From: an uncultured Clostridia bacterium
GTDB lineage: Bacteria > Bacillota > Clostridia > Peptostreptococcales > Anaerovoracaceae
Assembly: GCA_934277495.1 (NCBI GenBank)
Contig: CAKQUI010000138.1
Location: 1-5,077, forward strand
Length of the DNA: 5,077 nt
Direction: 5' to 3'
Shown here one piece after another: positions 4,686-5,077 of the stretch (positions are counted from its first letter, which is position 1; each line of letters starts with the position of its first letter). The notes under the pieces are model-generated. The model worked only from the letters and a program-made list of their open reading frames with translations. It was not told where the DNA came from and did no database searches. The position numbers and the translations under genes are program-made.

Positions 4686-5077
4686 ATGAAACGTGGAAGA
4701 AAAATTTGTATAGCAGTCGTGATTTTTATTCTTGCAGTGGCGGCTGCGGTCATCGTGTCGGTGCACATCGACAGAGCAGATAAGGAGGCGTCGGAATTTA
4801 TATATTCCTCAGGGAAGCAGGCGATGGAAAAAGGGGGCAGCGATGTGCTGAAAGAGTGGAAAGAGCTGAACCTTGGAGATGAACAGGCCTCCGGCTCTTC
4901 CGATGAGACAGGCACGATTTCAAGTTACAAAGACGGCGGGGATGAATACTTCCTTTGCTATGTTTCTACCGTTGCTGGCGACAGGGAGTTTCTGGACTGC
5001 TTTACAGCCAGAGTCGAAGAAAAAGATGGAAAGTATGCGTTTTACAGAACATCAGCTTTCTATACGCTGTCTTCAGC
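4686..5077 (+). CDS. N-terminally membrane-anchored extracytoplasmic protein, partial (3' end outside window)
   Basis: The frame is open from the ATG at 4686 to the window edge, giving 130 residues and two extra bases. GGAGG (4673-4677) lies 8 bases upstream. The product begins MKRGRKICIAVVIFILAVAA, a basic start and one hydrophobic helix (about 7-27). The helix ends without a clear signal-peptidase site before HIDRADKEASEFIYSSGKQA, so it is more likely an anchor than a cleaved leader. Outside the membrane come a charged, probably helical stretch (29-62), a Ser/Gly-rich linker (about 68-80) and a strand-rich part beginning YFLCYVSTVAG, with cysteines at 91 and 105 that could form a disulfide. 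I do not recognise a family. It follows another membrane protein in the same direction and may share its transcript. Confidence 0.78.
   Translation, partial: MKRGRKICIAVVIFILAVAAAVIVSVHIDRADKEASEFIYSSGKQAMEKGGSDVLKEWKELNLGDEQASGSSDETGTISSYKDGGDEYFLCYVSTVAGDREFLDCFTARVEEKDGKYAFYRTSAFYTLSS

Noticed and set aside
4493..4783. Plus-strand 96-codon frame between the last two genes
   Set aside because: It overlaps the end of the two-helix membrane protein and the start of the last gene in another frame, and its Cys/Ser/Arg-rich product looks like a frame shadow.
4316..4915. Minus-strand reading frame of 199 codons across the last two genes
   Set aside because: It overlaps both plus-strand membrane-protein genes, each with its own ribosome binding site, and its product has no signal, motif or promoter behind it.
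1..5077. Search by eye for CRISPR arrays, tRNA or rRNA genes, insertion-sequence ends and sortase sorting signals
   Set aside because: No regularly spaced repeats, no tRNA or rRNA-like segments, no transposase and no LPXTG- or NPQTN-like motif in the secreted proteins were found.

Overview
The window looks like a chromosomal stretch from a clostridial member of the Bacillota, plausibly Lachnospiraceae or a related Eubacteriales family. This is inferred from strong AGGAGG-type ribosome binding sites, a class B sortase, an ECF sigma factor paired with a DUF4367-type membrane protein, and several small secreted proteins of kinds common in gut clostridia. No sequence here fixes the genus.

Layout. 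At the left edge (1-208, +) is the C-terminal end of a class B sortase. It faces a convergent gene (360-878, -) for a small, strongly cationic secreted protein, and a two-way hairpin terminator (293-338) lies between them. The 284-bp divergent intergenic region (879-1162) carries a good housekeeping-type promoter for the leftward gene. It also holds a distinctive promoter-like block (983-1046) and a possible second promoter for the rightward genes. Rightward come an ECF-type sigma factor (1163-1702) and, 6 bases later and probably translationally coupled, its likely anti-sigma or sensor partner (1709-2392). The promoter-like block then recurs (2405-2468), directly in front of a small secreted DUF6147-like protein (2506-2928). 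Next are an AT-rich gene for a secreted protein with an acidic N-half and basic C-half (2969-3808) and a 29-residue single-helix membrane microprotein with a near-perfect ribosome binding site (3851-3940). After a 190-bp gap with two tandem RNA hairpins come a two-helix membrane protein (4131-4604) and an N-terminally anchored extracytoplasmic protein cut by the window edge (4686-5077).

How it fits together (inference). The block shared by the sigma operon and the 2506 gene is the strongest clue. The sigma factor probably drives its own operon and the downstream secreted-protein genes, with the DUF4367-type membrane protein holding it back until an envelope signal arrives. The cargo is almost entirely secreted or membrane-bound, so the locus looks like an envelope-stress or intercellular-interaction cassette. 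None of the cargo genes can be given a biochemical function from sequence alone.
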